This document shows, piece by piece, positions 7,039 to 8,436 of a DNA stretch of 8,436 nucleotides; the stretch's first letter is position 1; each line of letters starts with the position of its first letter. Position numbers and translations under genes: made by a program. Where the stretch lies: assembly GCA_006227965.1 (NCBI GenBank), contig SBFL01000269.1:1-8436 (forward strand), in the 5' to 3' direction. Below the pieces are notes generated by a model. It ran no database searches, was not told the DNA's origin, and saw only the letters and a list, made by a program, of their open reading frames with translations. Source of the DNA: Bacteroidota bacterium. Its GTDB lineage: Bacteria; Bacteroidota; Bacteroidia; Flavobacteriales; Flavobacteriaceae.

Positions 7039-8157
7039 ATGATCCAGGTCATAGAAGCTCGTTCAAAAAAGGAGATGAAGGATTTTGTCAAGTATCCCTT
7101 TTCCCTCTACAGGGAGTCTCCCTTTTGGATTCCACCTATCATAAAGGACGAACTGGACTCCTTTGATCCGAAAATCAATCCGGTATTCAAGCAGGCGGAA
7201 GCCCGCTTCTTCCTGGCCTACAAAGAGGGCAATATGGTGGGGAGAGTGGCCGCCATTGTCAATTGGACGGAGGTTCGTGACAAAGGCCTGCGTAAAATGC
7301 GCTTTGGCTGGATGGATTTTGAGGACGATCGCGAAATTTCGAAAGCCCTTCTGGAAACTGTTGCTGAGATCGGCCGTTCCCACCAATTGGAGTATATGGA
7401 GGGGCCGATGGGGTTCTCCAACCTGGACAAGGTAGGTGTGCTGACGGAAGGATTTGAACATGCGGGAAGCATGGTTACCTGGTACAACTATCCCTATTAT
7501 GCGGAACACCTGTCTGCCCGGGGATTCGAAAAGGAAAAGGAGTATATAGAAAGCCGCTTTCCCATCTCCAATGTGGATCCAGGCTTGTTCAACCGGATTC
7601 AGGGGGTGATTCGGGAGCGCTATCAGCTCCGTCCCCTTAATTTTACTAAATCCTCTGAAATACTCCCCTGGGTGGATGAAATGTTTGAGCTGTTCAACAA
7701 CACCTATTCCAGTCTTTCCTCCTTCGTGCCTGTTTCTGAGGCTCAGAAAGATTATTTTAAGAAGAAGTTCATTCCCTTTATCAACCCCCAGTACATCAAA
7801 TTCGTGGTTGACCGCAATAACCGGCTGATTGCCTTTGCAATTGTAATGCCCTCTTTTTCGAAAGCCCTTCAAAAAGCAAGGGGACGCCTGTTCCCTACCG
7901 GGATTTTCCACCTGCTCCGGGCTCGGAAAAAAAGCAAGGATATACTGTTTTACCTGATAGGCATCCTCCCTGAATACCAGAAAAAAGGGGTGACCTCCAT
8001 TATTTTCAACGAATACTATCGCATTATCCAGGAAAGGGGGATCCAGATGGGGTACCGCACCCCTGAACTGGCAGACAACAAGGCAGTGCAGCAAATCTGG
8101 AAGCATTTCAACCCGGAGGTTTACAAACGACGGTGCACCTTTAAAAAAGCCCTCTAA
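7039..8157 (+). CDS. GNAT-fold acyltransferase-like protein, possible sphingolipid/sulfonolipid N-acyltransferase
   Basis: This 372-residue cytosolic-type protein has no signal peptide and seems to be two GNAT-like halves. The N-half (about 1-165) contains FWIPPII (29-35), FFLAYKEGNMVGRVAAIVN (57-75) and FGWMDFEDDREISKALL (89-105). The C-half (about 190-372) carries YLIGILPEYQKKGV (305-318), a relaxed acyl-CoA pyrophosphate-binding motif (Q314-K-K-G317-V-T). This two-part protein is widespread in Bacteroidota and usually annotated as hypothetical or GNAT. From memory it resembles the family that includes the Caulobacter bacterial ceramide synthase, which N-acylates long-chain bases; I could not align it. 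The convergent alpha-oxoamine synthase next door fits that role. An in-frame TTG at 7018 would add seven residues, but ATG at 7039 fits the MIQVIE start better. There is no Shine-Dalgarno. Confidence 0.72.
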   Translation: MIQVIEARSKKEMKDFVKYPFSLYRESPFWIPPIIKDELDSFDPKINPVFKQAEARFFLAYKEGNMVGRVAAIVNWTEVRDKGLRKMRFGWMDFEDDREISKALLETVAEIGRSHQLEYMEGPMGFSNLDKVGVLTEGFEHAGSMVTWYNYPYYAEHLSARGFEKEKEYIESRFPISNVDPGLFNRIQGVIRERYQLRPLNFTKSSEILPWVDEMFELFNNTYSSLSSFVPVSEAQKDYFKKKFIPFINPQYIKFVVDRNNRLIAFAIVMPSFSKALQKARGRLFPTGIFHLLRARKKSKDILFYLIGILPEYQKKGVTSIIFNEYYRIIQERGIQMGYRTPELADNKAVQQIWKHFNPEVYKRRCTFKKAL

Positions 8158-8161
8158 TTAC

Positions 8162-8186
8162 AAAACCCCGGCAATGCCGGGGTTTT
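8162..8186. terminator. Bidirectional rho-independent terminator
   Basis: A perfect 11-bp inverted repeat, AAAACCCCGGC (8162-8172) and GCCGGGGTTTT (8176-8186), encloses a 3-base loop, AAT. The T run appears on both strands. It lies 5 bases after the GNAT stop codon and 20 bases beyond the stop of the convergent PLP-enzyme gene, so it can end both transcripts. Confidence 0.92.
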
Positions 8187-8205
8187 AATTTCGTATCTCC
8201 GGAAC

Positions 8206-8436
8206 TTATTCTCCCATGGCTGCAGCCACAGCAGCGGAAAGCCGTTTATAGGTGCCGTTCTGGAGCCGTTCCCTGATGGCTGAAAAAGCGTCGAGGGTTT
8301 CGGCGATGTCTTCAGCTGTATGCGTGGCAGTGGGTATCATCCTGAGCAGGATCAGCCCCTTGGGTATAACCGGGTAGACCACGATAGAGCAAAAGATCCC
8401 ATAGTTTTCCCTCAGGTCCTTTACCAGGGCCATCGC
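8206..8436 (-). CDS. Partial alpha-oxoamine synthase family PLP enzyme (SPT / cysteate acyltransferase / KBL-like), C-terminus
   Basis: The last 76 codons of a minus-strand gene that starts beyond the right edge, ending in TAA at 8206-8208. The segment GIFCSIVVYPVIPKG, then LLRMIPTATHT (8310-8352) and an acidic C-terminal helix, matches the end of alpha-oxoamine synthases, which condense an amino acid with an acyl thioester using PLP. The Arg at 8341-8343 sits where the family has its substrate-carboxylate-binding arginine. Family members include serine palmitoyltransferase, glycine C-acetyltransferase (Kbl), BioF and the cysteate fatty acyltransferase of capnine synthesis. The visible end differs from what I recall of Sphingobacterium serine palmitoyltransferase, so the substrate stays open. 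An internal ATG at 8431-8433 is not the gene start. The convergent GNAT-like gene suggests a lipid pathway. Confidence 0.78.
   Translation of the reverse strand, partial: AMALVKDLRENYGIFCSIVVYPVIPKGLILLRMIPTATHTAEDIAETLDAFSAIRERLQNGTYKRLSAAVAAAMGE

Noticed and set aside
7063..8106. A 347-codon open minus-strand frame antisense to the GNAT-like gene
   Set aside because: The plus-strand protein has clear GNAT motifs and a fitting start and terminator. The antisense reading has no recognisable domain and follows from the codon composition of the real gene.

Overview
The window reads as chromosomal DNA of a Bacteroidota, most likely a marine Flavobacteriaceae with a relatively high G+C content for the family (Robiginitalea/Muricauda-like; this placement is inference). 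The evidence is the gene content (a DUF4834-type small membrane protein, a flavobacterial YfhO-type protein, and a MetA-pathway-like outer-membrane protein), the near absence of Shine-Dalgarno sequences before starts, and a Bacteroidota-type -7 element (TAnnTTTG) before the main operon. I see no insertion sequence, CRISPR array, tRNA, rRNA or phage gene.

Layout. (1) Positions 1-348 probably hold the C-terminal end of a plus-strand gene: an Arg/Ser/Gly/Asn-rich disordered basic tail of the kind found on RNA-binding proteins, followed by a rho-independent terminator at 382-421. (2) Positions 413-5856 are a four-gene minus-strand operon, in transcription order: DUF4834 small membrane protein, YfhO-family multi-membrane GT-C-like protein, GT-B glycosyltransferase, and Wzx-like flippase. 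Gaps are 18 and 9 bases, then a 10-base overlap. (3) Positions 5857-5927 are a divergent promoter region. (4) Positions 5928-6953 (plus) encode an exported MetA-pathway-like beta-barrel protein with an odd basic C-terminal tail. (5) Positions 7039-8157 (plus) encode a 372-residue tandem-GNAT-like acyltransferase, with inverted repeats in its upstream region. (6) A perfect bidirectional terminator at 8162-8186 separates it from a convergent minus-strand gene. That gene is cut by the right edge and encodes the C-terminus of an alpha-oxoamine synthase (the serine palmitoyltransferase / cysteate acyltransferase / KBL / BioF fold).

How the genes may work together. The minus operon looks like a cell-surface glycan or glycolipid module: a cytoplasmic glycosyltransferase, a flippase moving lipid-linked sugar across the inner membrane, and a GT-C-type enzyme acting on the outer face. 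The right end pairs a long-chain-base type condensing enzyme with a GNAT-fold acyltransferase. This resembles the first condensation and N-acylation steps of bacterial sphingolipid or sulfonolipid (capnine) synthesis, and it is the most interesting lead in the window. Neither the substrate nor the partnership is proven by sequence.
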